Virus record (IMG/VR): IMGVR_UViG_3300024261_000008
Location: 62,001 to 126,000 of that record
DNA from: a virus
Direction: 5' to 3' (one strand)
Length of the DNA: 64,000 nt
Shown: positions 1 through 9,148 of the stretch, in pieces
How the letters are laid out: each line of letters starts with the position of its first letter
Position numbering within the stretch: position 1 is the stretch's first letter
Notes under the pieces: model-generated
What the model was told of the DNA's origin: nothing
Databases searched by the model: none
Seen by the model: only the letters and a program-made list of their open reading frames with translations
Position numbers and translations under genes: made by a program

Positions 1-3000
1 GACATACTTAAAGATGTTATACCAGTACTTGCTGCTCTTGCAGCTAATGCCGCTATACCTGCAATAGCACAGTTTGCAGGTGGCTTTGGAGCAAAACTAT
101 TAGGTAAAAACAAAGGAGGAGCAGTTCCTCATCATTTTGCTAGAGGAGGCTATGTTCCGGGTTCTGGAGATCGAGATACTGTACCAGCAATGTTGACTCC
201 GGGCGAGTTTGTTATACGCAAGAAAGCAGTACAAGCTATTGGAACCGATAAACTCTCAGCAATGAATGGAGGCCAAGGTGCAGCTATTGCTACACAGGCT
301 AAAAATAAGGGTGGCATGATTCAACACTTTGCTGAAGGAGGAACAGTAAGCGTTGACTATGCTAAGAAAAAACCTAGTGCATCAAAAGAAAGAGAACTTA
401 TAGGAAACAACCTTGTTCAATCTGTTAACTCTCTAGCTAGTTACTATGACCCAGAATCAAAACAATTATCCAGTAGGAAAAGTCCTAAAAATCTGCCTAA
501 TTATGCTGGTATAGTAGGAGGAATATTTGAGTCAGCAGTTGAACTTGTAGCAGGACAATCAGACAAACAAAAAAACGAAGCTGTTTGGGATTACCCATCA
601 GGGATCGGAAGTACTGATTTGTTTAATAATGTTCCGGGCCTAGGTGTTCCTACAGACGCTAAAAAAAGTGCTACGACCGCAACAGTTAGAAAGAAGCTAA
701 AAGCACACTACAGAAACGCACAAGGTACTGATCTCAATCGTAAAAAATTTGGTATTGTTGCATTCGGCAAAGGCGAAGACTACGAGTATCAATTTGATCC
801 TGAAGCAATCAAACAAGAAGTGGCTCCACAAAGAGCCGCAAAAGCACAAAAAGCAAATCGTGGTGGTTTGATTCAACATTTCCAAGATGGAGACCTTGTT
901 GTTGCTGGATCAGGTAGAGTCACACAAAAAGATATTAAGGAAGCAACTTCTGGACAATTAAATAGTGCTCTACAAAACCCTAAAGTCAATGCAAAAAGTC
1001 GTGCCGCTATTCAAAACGAACTCCAACAAAGAGAAACAGCAAACAATGCGACTAACGTAGCTGTTGTTGGTATCTTACCGTTGGGGTATTCAAAAGATTA
1101 TCCTCCACAGCCTCTTGGTGGAGAGAACGTAAAAATATCTTCTAGGGGACTACCTAAAGCTAAAGAAGAGGCTTTTCTTAATATAGCAGAAGGTCTTAGA
1201 GGAGTTGTACAGACTGCTGCTGTAGAGATTGGAGGTTCAGCAAAGCCACTTACTCCTGAACAAGAAAAATCAACTGGATTAGAAAATGTGCAAGGAACTA
1301 TTTTTGAAGCAGTTCTTTCAGCATTAGGAGCAACTGGAGGATCAATACAAAATCAATCTATGGATTACGCTAATGGACTTGGACCTGCTGCTTCCTTATA
1401 TCCGGGCATTGGTCCAGATTGGCCTACGGAAGTCAAACGTGATGTTACTGGTCCCGGTTTCACTAGAAGTAAAAAGAATATTGCTAATTTCTATAGTGCA
1501 CAAAAGTTTGCTGAAGGAGGAAAAGTTAAATCTAAAGGTGGGCTCGGAATTAAAACTACCGGAGGTAATACGATTACTTCTGTGTTTGAGGATGGACAAA
1601 GTAGTTCTGGTGAAGTTGTAGCAAAAAGTATAGGCCAGAATTTATTTGCAGTTCTGTCATCTCAAGTGTCTGGTGGTGGAGGCAGGGCCTTATATGATTC
1701 TGCTATGAAACAAGCAACGAGTCAGGGAGGTAGTTTAACTTCAGACAGAAGCAGAGTTAGTAGTTCTGCTTTAAGTAGAATTTGGACTACTTATTTTAAT
1801 AAAGGAACAAGTAAAGACGGGAAGAAAGTTTCCAAGAAGCCTGTACCAGACAACATGCTTTATACTGGTGCATTTTTTGATGAGTCTGATTATCCAAGCC
1901 CTAATCCTGCATCTTGGCAAGGTCAAGCTGTACCTTTGCAATACGCTTATAAACAATTTGCTGATGGTGGAGCAGCATCAGGAGGGGATACAGTTCCCGC
2001 CATGCTAACTCCCGGTGAATTTGTTATTAATAAAAAAGCAGCTAAATCTATAGGTTTGTCTAAGCTAAGAGAAATGAACTATGCAGATAAAATAAGAGGT
2101 TACGCTAAAGGAGGTCCAGTAGGAGGAGTCCAATATTTTGATAATGGAGATACAGTTGATCCTCTTTCTCAATCTGGAGGTGTCAACCCCTGCTGTCCAG
2201 ACGAACTTAAAGCAGCTAATACTAATGCTAAAACAGCTAAAAAAATGGAAGATGCTGCCGATTCAATGAACGAAGCAGGAGAGAAACAAGAAGAAGCAGC
2301 AGATGAAATGTCAACAGGCCAAGCAATATTCTTGGCATTTATTGGCCCAGCGATTGAACAAGGCATCAAGAAAGCGTTCCCTAATAGTCGTGTCGCCGCA
2401 GCAACTGGAGAAGGTATTCAACAAGGTGCAGCTACTTATCAAACAAGTAGTGCTTTGCTTGGAACGATAGGTAAGGTATTGGGTAAATTTCCGGGAGTCG
2501 TCGGAAAAGCAGGAAAATTAATTACCGCAAGTGCTAAAGGTATTGCTGTCGTGTTGGGAGCATTATCTTTTGGTATAGGAGCCAGATCAGGATACATCCA
2601 AAAAAGCATTGAACTTTTATCACAAGAGATTGAAACTGGAGCAAAAGACACAGCAAAAGCAATAAAGAATTTTAATGATTTACTATTAGACCCAAATATT
2701 AGCACAGAAACACTTGGTAAAAGCCTTGGTGAGTTATCTAACAAAATTAATGATTTAAATACAGTCAGAGGTGAAAAAGCCGCAGTAGAGATTCAGCAGT
2801 TACAACCTTATCTTCCATATTTCGAAAGTAATGACGACAAACAATTTAGACAAGCTAGCGAAAGAAATATTGAACGAGAAGCGTTTGAAACTGGTGCTCA
2901 AGATGCTCTTACAAGCCTTGAGGCTGCATTACAAAACGGTAAAAAACTTGGCGACATTTTTGATAATATGTCAAAGAAAGAAGCACAAGGTCTCAAAAAA

Positions 3001-6000
3001 GCGATTGCTTTTCAAGACAAGGCTATTAGAGAGCAGATAAAGGCATTAGAGAAACAAAGAGATGCAACAGAAGAAGGAACCCCAGAAAGAGAGGCACTTA
3101 ATGAACAAATCGCTGTGGCTATTGATACCGGATATGTAGAGAATGCACAAAGATTAAAAATTATAGCACAATTAAAAGAAGCAGAAAGAGCAGTAGAAGA
3201 AAATAGAAGAAGGTTGGTAAATTCTTCTACTAGTTTGGAAAAATATGTAGAGGCCTTTGGTACTGCAATAGCAATAGCAGGAAATAACTTTCAAGTGGCA
3301 TCTTTAGAAGCTAAATCTTTTGCTGATGGTTTTGCAGGTGTAGATTTACAGAATTTATTTGCAGCACAAATTACTACTCTAGAAAATCCCAGAGCATTTA
3401 ATGACGCAGAAAATGCGATCTCTCTTGATCCGTTAAAAGGAGTACTTGGAGATAATGCAAAAGTCTTTGCCGCATTGGTTCAACTTCCTAATCGTTTAGA
3501 AGACGCTATTAATAGTGCTGCTGCCGGTGCAGCTGGCCAAGATTCCGAAAATGTTGGCAGAGCAATATCTGCTGCTATTAGCGGCAACCTAGGAGAGTTT
3601 GAAGGAACTGCACTAGGAGATGCATTAGTCGGTTCGCTAACAGAACAGATTGAAAAAGCATCCAAAGGTGGTAAAGGAACAGCAGACACAACGGCTATTA
3701 TTGATTCTTCCACAGATATTGTAAGAAAAACATCTGAAAACTTTACTAAAGCTGCTGTAGAAGCACTCAAACTTATCCGAGAAGCAGGTGTCCAAGTAGC
3801 AAGTTTTGCACAAGTAGCAGAAACATCTTTTAAGAAATTTAATAGAGGGTTACTGTTAGCTGCTCAAGGAACAACACGTTTAAACCAAGACATTGACAGA
3901 TTAGTAAGTGGAAGAAACGACCCTAGAAGTATTAGCGACATAAATGCAAGAACTACAGGGGCTGCTAGAAGTGAAGTGTCTGGAGTTGCACAATTCATAC
4001 AACAGAATGCTGATGCTCAAAAACAACTCATAGACTTACAAAGTAGGTCGTTGCAAGCACAAATGGAAGGAGCCCAATCATTTAATCAGAATGTCACAGA
4101 GATAGGGAGGGTCAAAGCAGAGATTATCGGATTAAGACAACAAACTGAAAATCTTAGAACGGCCCTAACTGATAAACTCGGAGAATTAAAGAATGAACTT
4201 AGCAATAGACTTAGTGAACTTAAAGAACAATCAGCAGCATCTAGAAGTTTAATAGACAGCGTATTTTCAGATGAGCAAGGTGCGAATGAGAGTTTTGATG
4301 CGGCAATGAGATTGGCAAATGGAGACGCATCAGGAATCAGCAGTGGGCCAGAAGCACTAAAGGTGTTGAAAGAGATTTCAAGACTACAGCAAGCAGGTCT
4401 GATTCCTGATGATCCTAAAGTTATAGAAAACGCATACAAAAGGGCTGCTAAAGCAGCAGGTATTCAGTTCTCTCCAGAAGGACTAAAGGTATTTAAACAA
4501 GCCTTCGCTAATCCAGAGGATGACAGTGAAGTTAAAGCATATGTTAAAGAACTACGGGCAACAAATGCTGAAATCAATCAATTAACTAATGTATTGAATT
4601 TGCAAGAACTTCAAAATTCTAATGATGCATTAATTGCAAGTCAAACAGCTTTAACAAAAGTTATGTCTGATCTTCCAGAGACTATAAATACTATAGCAGA
4701 AAAAATACAAGCATCTGGTTTAAAAGCCCCTATAGAAGTTTTAGAAGCTGGCAATATCAAAGTAAGTAAAGCTGACAGAGTGGACATCAGAGATACTTTA
4801 GGTGCTTCCCAAGCCCTTCCTACTACAAAGGCTGTAGGAGGAATAATATATCGTTCAACAGGAGGAGAGGGGCCTGCCTCTTCAGTGTCCACTGGTCCCG
4901 GTTCTAATATTAATTGGGCTCCCAGAGGCTCAGACACTGTACCAGCAATGCTTACTCCCGGCGAATATGTTGTAAACGCACAGGCTACCAAAGCCAATAG
5001 GGGTTTATTAGAAAATATAAATAGTGGTAAAGGCAAAAAAGTTCAGCCGATATATAGGGCATCTGGTGGCCCAACCGACACAAGTGAGAGGGGCTGGATA
5101 GACTACTTTGACGAGCAAACGCAATCGGGTAGAGGATTCCTTGAATCAATTTATTCCTTCGGAGGCGTAACAAAAGTATGGCCCGATATAGCTACAAAAC
5201 TCGGTGGTTTAGGAGACACTTTGGGCAGTTGGTACGGAAGTGCAAAGGATACGGTCAATTCAGGGTTGGCTTCTCAGTTTACTAAATTTGGAAACTATAA
5301 AGGTCAGATATTACCAAAATATATTATAGAGGCTATCAAGACTGGTACTATTACCGAAACTAAGGGATTAGCATCAGTTCCTAAGAAAGCATGGTCAAAT
5401 TTAATACCTCGCATTATTAATAATGTTGGCAACACAAAACTTGCACAAGACCTAACCAAATGGGGCGGTTCCAAGTGGGCAAAAGCTAGTCCAACGCTAA
5501 ACACCGCAGTGCAAGCAGAGAAGTATGCAGACGACATAGCACCTAGTGTGTTTAAAAAAACCTTCCCAAAAATAATGAAAAGTCAGTTTGCAAAGGGGAC
5601 GTTTAAGAACTTACCTATAGCAGAGTGGGCAGTAAGCGGTTTATTAGCTAGCAGAAACCGTTGGAGTGAATTGGAGAGAAAAGGTGGAAGTACGAATCAA
5701 ATGGTCATGTCTAGCCTTGCTGAATTTTTAGCAGGAGGCACTGCTGGTGCACCTACGGATTCGTCGGGCTATTCTGGTATTGCTAGTGCTGGAATTGATA
5801 ATGCAAGTAGACTATTTAGTAATATTTATGCTGGTTTTCAAAGAGGAGGACCGCAGGGTGCGGTTGCAGCAGGTTTGGTAACTGTTGGGGCAATGGGTAT
5901 AAGATTGGCTGAAGAAACTAGAGGTTGGAGACTCGATGCCATTCAAGAAATGGGTTCATTCCAAGACTTGAGAGCTAATGAAAAAGCAGGAGCAAAAAGT

Positions 6001-9000
6001 GCAAAGCAACAGGAAAGAGACAGAATAAAAGACTTTAAAGAAGCTGGCGTTAAGGACTTGGAGTACTTAGATTCTCAAATAGATATTCTGGGGTTGACAC
6101 AATTCAAAAGAGCACAAAGATACGGCGGGTTTCAGGCAGATAAAGATTTTTACGGTTCAGATAATAATCCATATCTTGATATGGATATTGACACAGAAGC
6201 CGTTAAATCTAGAGAATATAATGAATGGGTTCAACAATATTGGAACGGCAAAGTTAACTCCTCTGCATTCATGAGCAACAAAGGTGAGATGAGATTGATA
6301 GAATTTGATCCAGCACTCATACCAGAGATACAAAAAGCTAGTTTCAGAAGTGGGAACGTATTCGAGAATAGGTATTCAGACGATACGATACAGAAGGCTT
6401 ATAACAAAGTTGCTTCTCAAGAAAACAAAAAAAAGACAGTAGAATTAAAGAGTCTCGGCGGCAAGGCTGTGGGAGTATATCCCAATGCAGAAGCATACGA
6501 TGGTTCCTACCCTAAATCATTGGATTCATTAACTCAGAGTATTGATGACAGAAGTGAAAGTATTTATCAAAACACTCAAGGAGTGAAACAACCTGATGGC
6601 ACTAGGGACGAAACTCAAACTGGTTTTAACAACATTTACAGTAAAGACACTGTGTTAAGAGACATAGATGATGAACTTGCTACAAAGATGTTAGCTTCTA
6701 ATACATTTTTTAATAGAATACCAAGAGACTTAACTACAAATGACAAGCAGGCATTCGAAGATAGCAAAAGGTATACACAAGATGTTACTGAGATAGCTAA
6801 AAGATATACCGCTAGAGAAGAAGAGTTGAAGCAGATAGCAAGAGAGGAAAGAGACGCACAAGCAAAAGCAGAAGCAGATAGAGCCAAGGAGAAGGTAGAT
6901 GCAAATGCTGCTACTCAAACTAAAATTAGTAATATATCGGCATTTGCAACTAGTGGCAAAGAAGGTCTGAAAGATTTAGGATATAAAGAATTTTATCCTT
7001 ACATAGATAAGAGTAGTGAGATTAATAAACTTCAGGCAGATAGTATTAAGATGCGTGGGAAACTTAACGCACAGGCAGCAGGTCCAACACTTAATCTTGG
7101 TCAATATGTAGATTTCGAATATGGTAAATTAGGGAAAGATGCAAACACTCTTTTAAAGAGTCAAGAAGCTATACAGATACCAACAGATGTTGCGGCAGCT
7201 GTTGCAGAGTACAGAAAGAACTACGTACAAAGCAGTCCTTTATATGAAAAGGGAATCAAAAGATTTGCTGACTCTATAACTGAATGGGAGTTTAATCAAG
7301 AAGAGCCAAATATAGCTGCTGCAATCAGAAGAAGCATTTTTACTGGACAGCAAATCAATCCCGGTGTTATAGCGTCATTGACAGCAAATAATGAAGCATC
7401 TGATCCCGACTTAGCTGTACAAATGGGATACGATGGCGACATAGACACCGCTGTCCAGCAGTTTACTAAAGATAGAGAACAAGCAAATGTAGGCAAAGTC
7501 AGACCTGTAGGCGGGACAGTTTACGAACAAGACAAAGTAGGAGCAGAGGCATACTTAGCTAAATTAAAAGATGCAAAAAACGCTGTGAAAAATAGGAACT
7601 ACGAGGCCCAACTCGCCAAGCTAGACCCTGACCAAAGAATGGAGTCTACGTTAGTACAGCTACTTGCTGAAGAAACACCTATACTTAATGGATACTTAAA
7701 AGGTATTAATTTTTATAGAGATGGTAATGTAGACAAACTGGGAGGAGGCGAACCACCTAATGCAGGATGGACTCAAGGTTTTGCAGACATGGCTGGGGCT
7801 GTTGAGGGACGAAGTGACGTTCTGTTAAAGGCTGGCCAATCTGAACCACTCAGCGAAGGCAAACTGGATTATGGTAAAACATGGAAGTACTACGCGAGAC
7901 TAATGAATGATGCTCAAAACCTTAGTGCCGATGCTACACCTGAACAAATAAAGGCTAGAGAAGGAAACATACAACAAGAGAGAGCAGTAGCAGACGCACA
8001 ACAAGCAACAAACAATAAAAGATATGATGCTGCTGTTAGGTTTGGTAAAGCGTTAGCTGGCACCCGTGTTCCTACAGATTCGCCAGTGGCTTGGGTAAAG
8101 TACCGTCAAGCACAACTGGAAAAGTTTAGAGTAAATGTTGCACAGGCTACAAATACAGAGCCAGACTATCCTGAAGCAAAAGATATTCCTGCTCTTAACG
8201 AGTCAGGTGTTACAAAAAACTGGGTAAATAGCATATTTAATTCAAAAGGTGAAGATTCAGTGGTTTCACAAAGAGGAGCGAAAGAACTCCTAAGATGGAA
8301 AGCTAAACAAAAAGGTGAGAATGCAGAAGCACTCCTTGGTCTTGCTAACGAAATAGACGGCAACGTAGGCTTTAATGATATTTACCCTTTTGATCGAGTA
8401 AACGACACAGAATTAGAAGCCGCTACAGACCTACAAGGTATTCAAGCTATAACTGGTAGATTCAACAAATTTGTGTTAACCAGAAAAAATCTAGCGTTGC
8501 CTCTATTAGAAAGAAATTTAGAAAATCTTTACAAAGGAGGCTTATGGACTCCAGAAAGAGGACTAGAAGAGAACTTAGGAGCATTGAATGCCTTAGACCC
8601 AAGACTAGACCAATCGGGTATAAGTAAAAAGATACAAAAATTTGGACCAAAAACTCAATATTATTCAGATGGTGGGTCGGTATTTACGCCCAGAGGTACG
8701 GATACAGTTCCTGCTATGTTAACACCGGGAGAATACGTTGTTAATAGAAAGGCCGCTGCCCAAAACAGACCTTTATTAGAAGCTATAAACGGAAAACAAA
8801 GCAGAGCAAAAAATAGTCCATATTACCATGATGGTGGAGATGTAACAGGAAATGGTGTAAATAATGTTGTAGTAGACACACAAGAAATTAGCAAGTTTGT
8901 TACCTCGTTTGACAGATTTGCTAAAGAATTGGCCTCATTAAATGTTCCTGAACAAATTACAATTCAGGGAACACACACTGTTGAAGTTAATGTAAATGGT

Positions 9001-9138
9001 GGACAAGTTCTTAATGACCTATTAAATGGACCAATCGGTGATTTGGTAAGAACAGAAATTGCAAGTGCATTTGAACAACAGAATCAAGACTCAGAAGGAA
9101 CCATACCTAACCCATTCAATCCAGCAACAAATCCATAG
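1..9138 (+). CDS. Tail tape-measure-like structural protein (5' end outside window)
   Basis: The reading frame is open from base 1, so the true start lies to the left; 3045 residues are visible, ending at TAG. The most telling feature is four copies of the DTVPAMLTPGE(F/Y)V motif with a following KKA or similar, each placed after a Gly-rich stretch. This motif is common in phage tape-measure and large tail proteins. Short variants of an aromatic/GG element (IQHFAEGG, QFADGG, YFDNGD, YYSDGG) recur along the chain. A hydrophobic, Gly/Ala-rich region sits at about nt 2320-2600 and a charged, coiled-coil-like stretch at about nt 4100-4260. The C-terminus (VEVNVNGGQVLNDLL and after) resembles the ends of tape-measure proteins. 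It is the first gene of a run of very large right-pointing virion genes. Tape measure is an inference from motif, size and position; another internal tail protein remains possible. Confidence 0.75.
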   Translation, partial: DILKDVIPVLAALAANAAIPAIAQFAGGFGAKLLGKNKGGAVPHHFARGGYVPGSGDRDTVPAMLTPGEFVIRKKAVQAIGTDKLSAMNGGQGAAIATQAKNKGGMIQHFAEGGTVSVDYAKKKPSASKERELIGNNLVQSVNSLASYYDPESKQLSSRKSPKNLPNYAGIVGGIFESAVELVAGQSDKQKNEAVWDYPSGIGSTDLFNNVPGLGVPTDAKKSATTATVRKKLKAHYRNAQGTDLNRKKFGIVAFGKGEDYEYQFDPEAIKQEVAPQRAAKAQKANRGGLIQHFQDGDLVVAGSGRVTQKDIKEATSGQLNSALQNPKVNAKSRAAIQNELQQRETANNATNVAVVGILPLGYSKDYPPQPLGGENVKISSRGLPKAKEEAFLNIAEGLRGVVQTAAVEIGGSAKPLTPEQEKSTGLENVQGTIFEAVLSALGATGGSIQNQSMDYANGLGPAASLYPGIGPDWPTEVKRDVTGPGFTRSKKNIANFYSAQKFAEGGKVKSKGGLGIKTTGGNTITSVFEDGQSSSGEVVAKSIGQNLFAVLSSQVSGGGGRALYDSAMKQATSQGGSLTSDRSRVSSSALSRIWTTYFNKGTSKDGKKVSKKPVPDNMLYTGAFFDESDYPSPNPASWQGQAVPLQYAYKQFADGGAASGGDTVPAMLTPGEFVINKKAAKSIGLSKLREMNYADKIRGYAKGGPVGGVQYFDNGDTVDPLSQSGGVNPCCPDELKAANTNAKTAKKMEDAADSMNEAGEKQEEAADEMSTGQAIFLAFIGPAIEQGIKKAFPNSRVAAATGEGIQQGAATYQTSSALLGTIGKVLGKFPGVVGKAGKLITASAKGIAVVLGALSFGIGARSGYIQKSIELLSQEIETGAKDTAKAIKNFNDLLLDPNISTETLGKSLGELSNKINDLNTVRGEKAAVEIQQLQPYLPYFESNDDKQFRQASERNIEREAFETGAQDALTSLEAALQNGKKLGDIFDNMSKKEAQGLKKAIAFQDKAIREQIKALEKQRDATEEGTPEREALNEQIAVAIDTGYVENAQRLKIIAQLKEAERAVEENRRRLVNSSTSLEKYVEAFGTAIAIAGNNFQVASLEAKSFADGFAGVDLQNLFAAQITTLENPRAFNDAENAISLDPLKGVLGDNAKVFAALVQLPNRLEDAINSAAAGAAGQDSENVGRAISAAISGNLGEFEGTALGDALVGSLTEQIEKASKGGKGTADTTAIIDSSTDIVRKTSENFTKAAVEALKLIREAGVQVASFAQVAETSFKKFNRGLLLAAQGTTRLNQDIDRLVSGRNDPRSISDINARTTGAARSEVSGVAQFIQQNADAQKQLIDLQSRSLQAQMEGAQSFNQNVTEIGRVKAEIIGLRQQTENLRTALTDKLGELKNELSNRLSELKEQSAASRSLIDSVFSDEQGANESFDAAMRLANGDASGISSGPEALKVLKEISRLQQAGLIPDDPKVIENAYKRAAKAAGIQFSPEGLKVFKQAFANPEDDSEVKAYVKELRATNAEINQLTNVLNLQELQNSNDALIASQTALTKVMSDLPETINTIAEKIQASGLKAPIEVLEAGNIKVSKADRVDIRDTLGASQALPTTKAVGGIIYRSTGGEGPASSVSTGPGSNINWAPRGSDTVPAMLTPGEYVVNAQATKANRGLLENINSGKGKKVQPIYRASGGPTDTSERGWIDYFDEQTQSGRGFLESIYSFGGVTKVWPDIATKLGGLGDTLGSWYGSAKDTVNSGLASQFTKFGNYKGQILPKYIIEAIKTGTITETKGLASVPKKAWSNLIPRIINNVGNTKLAQDLTKWGGSKWAKASPTLNTAVQAEKYADDIAPSVFKKTFPKIMKSQFAKGTFKNLPIAEWAVSGLLASRNRWSELERKGGSTNQMVMSSLAEFLAGGTAGAPTDSSGYSGIASAGIDNASRLFSNIYAGFQRGGPQGAVAAGLVTVGAMGIRLAEETRGWRLDAIQEMGSFQDLRANEKAGAKSAKQQERDRIKDFKEAGVKDLEYLDSQIDILGLTQFKRAQRYGGFQADKDFYGSDNNPYLDMDIDTEAVKSREYNEWVQQYWNGKVNSSAFMSNKGEMRLIEFDPALIPEIQKASFRSGNVFENRYSDDTIQKAYNKVASQENKKKTVELKSLGGKAVGVYPNAEAYDGSYPKSLDSLTQSIDDRSESIYQNTQGVKQPDGTRDETQTGFNNIYSKDTVLRDIDDELATKMLASNTFFNRIPRDLTTNDKQAFEDSKRYTQDVTEIAKRYTAREEELKQIAREERDAQAKAEADRAKEKVDANAATQTKISNISAFATSGKEGLKDLGYKEFYPYIDKSSEINKLQADSIKMRGKLNAQAAGPTLNLGQYVDFEYGKLGKDANTLLKSQEAIQIPTDVAAAVAEYRKNYVQSSPLYEKGIKRFADSITEWEFNQEEPNIAAAIRRSIFTGQQINPGVIASLTANNEASDPDLAVQMGYDGDIDTAVQQFTKDREQANVGKVRPVGGTVYEQDKVGAEAYLAKLKDAKNAVKNRNYEAQLAKLDPDQRMESTLVQLLAEETPILNGYLKGINFYRDGNVDKLGGGEPPNAGWTQGFADMAGAVEGRSDVLLKAGQSEPLSEGKLDYGKTWKYYARLMNDAQNLSADATPEQIKAREGNIQQERAVADAQQATNNKRYDAAVRFGKALAGTRVPTDSPVAWVKYRQAQLEKFRVNVAQATNTEPDYPEAKDIPALNESGVTKNWVNSIFNSKGEDSVVSQRGAKELLRWKAKQKGENAEALLGLANEIDGNVGFNDIYPFDRVNDTELEAATDLQGIQAITGRFNKFVLTRKNLALPLLERNLENLYKGGLWTPERGLEENLGALNALDPRLDQSGISKKIQKFGPKTQYYSDGGSVFTPRGTDTVPAMLTPGEYVVNRKAAAQNRPLLEAINGKQSRAKNSPYYHDGGDVTGNGVNNVVVDTQEISKFVTSFDRFAKELASLNVPEQITIQGTHTVEVNVNGGQVLNDLLNGPIGDLVRTEIASAFEQQNQDSEGTIPNPFNPATNP
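175..228 (+). repeat. DTVPAMLTPGEF motif, copy 1
   Basis: Encodes DTVPAMLTPGEFVIRKKA within the tape-measure-like gene; followed by VQAIG. First visible copy of four. Confidence 0.8.
1987..2040 (+). repeat. DTVPAMLTPGEF motif, copy 2
   Basis: Encodes DTVPAMLTPGEFVINKKA, followed by AKSIG. It is preceded by the QFADGG element. The copy differs in codons from copy 1, so it is an old protein-level repeat rather than a recent DNA duplication. Confidence 0.8.
4933..4986 (+). repeat. DTVPAMLTPGEY motif, copy 3
   Basis: Encodes DTVPAMLTPGEYVVNAQA. Downstream is a RGLLENIN tail that matches the RPLLEAIN tail of copy 4. Copies 3 and 4 therefore form one sub-type (EYVVN) and copies 1 and 2 another (EFVI). 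Confidence 0.8.
8701..8754 (+). repeat. DTVPAMLTPGEY motif, copy 4
   Basis: Encodes DTVPAMLTPGEYVVNRKA near the C-terminal end of the protein, followed by RPLLEAIN and then a YYHDGG element. Confidence 0.8.
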
Positions 9139-9148
9139 GAGCCTTAAC

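Noticed and set aside
697-885. Many short open frames opposite the structural and replication genes
   Set aside because: They lie inside long well-supported genes on the other strand, lack ribosome sites and show no recognisable motifs.
9059-9148. Upstream extension of the tail fibre to 9059
   Set aside because: It lies within the tape-measure gene and lacks a ribosome site; the ATG at 9149 has AGGAG upstream.
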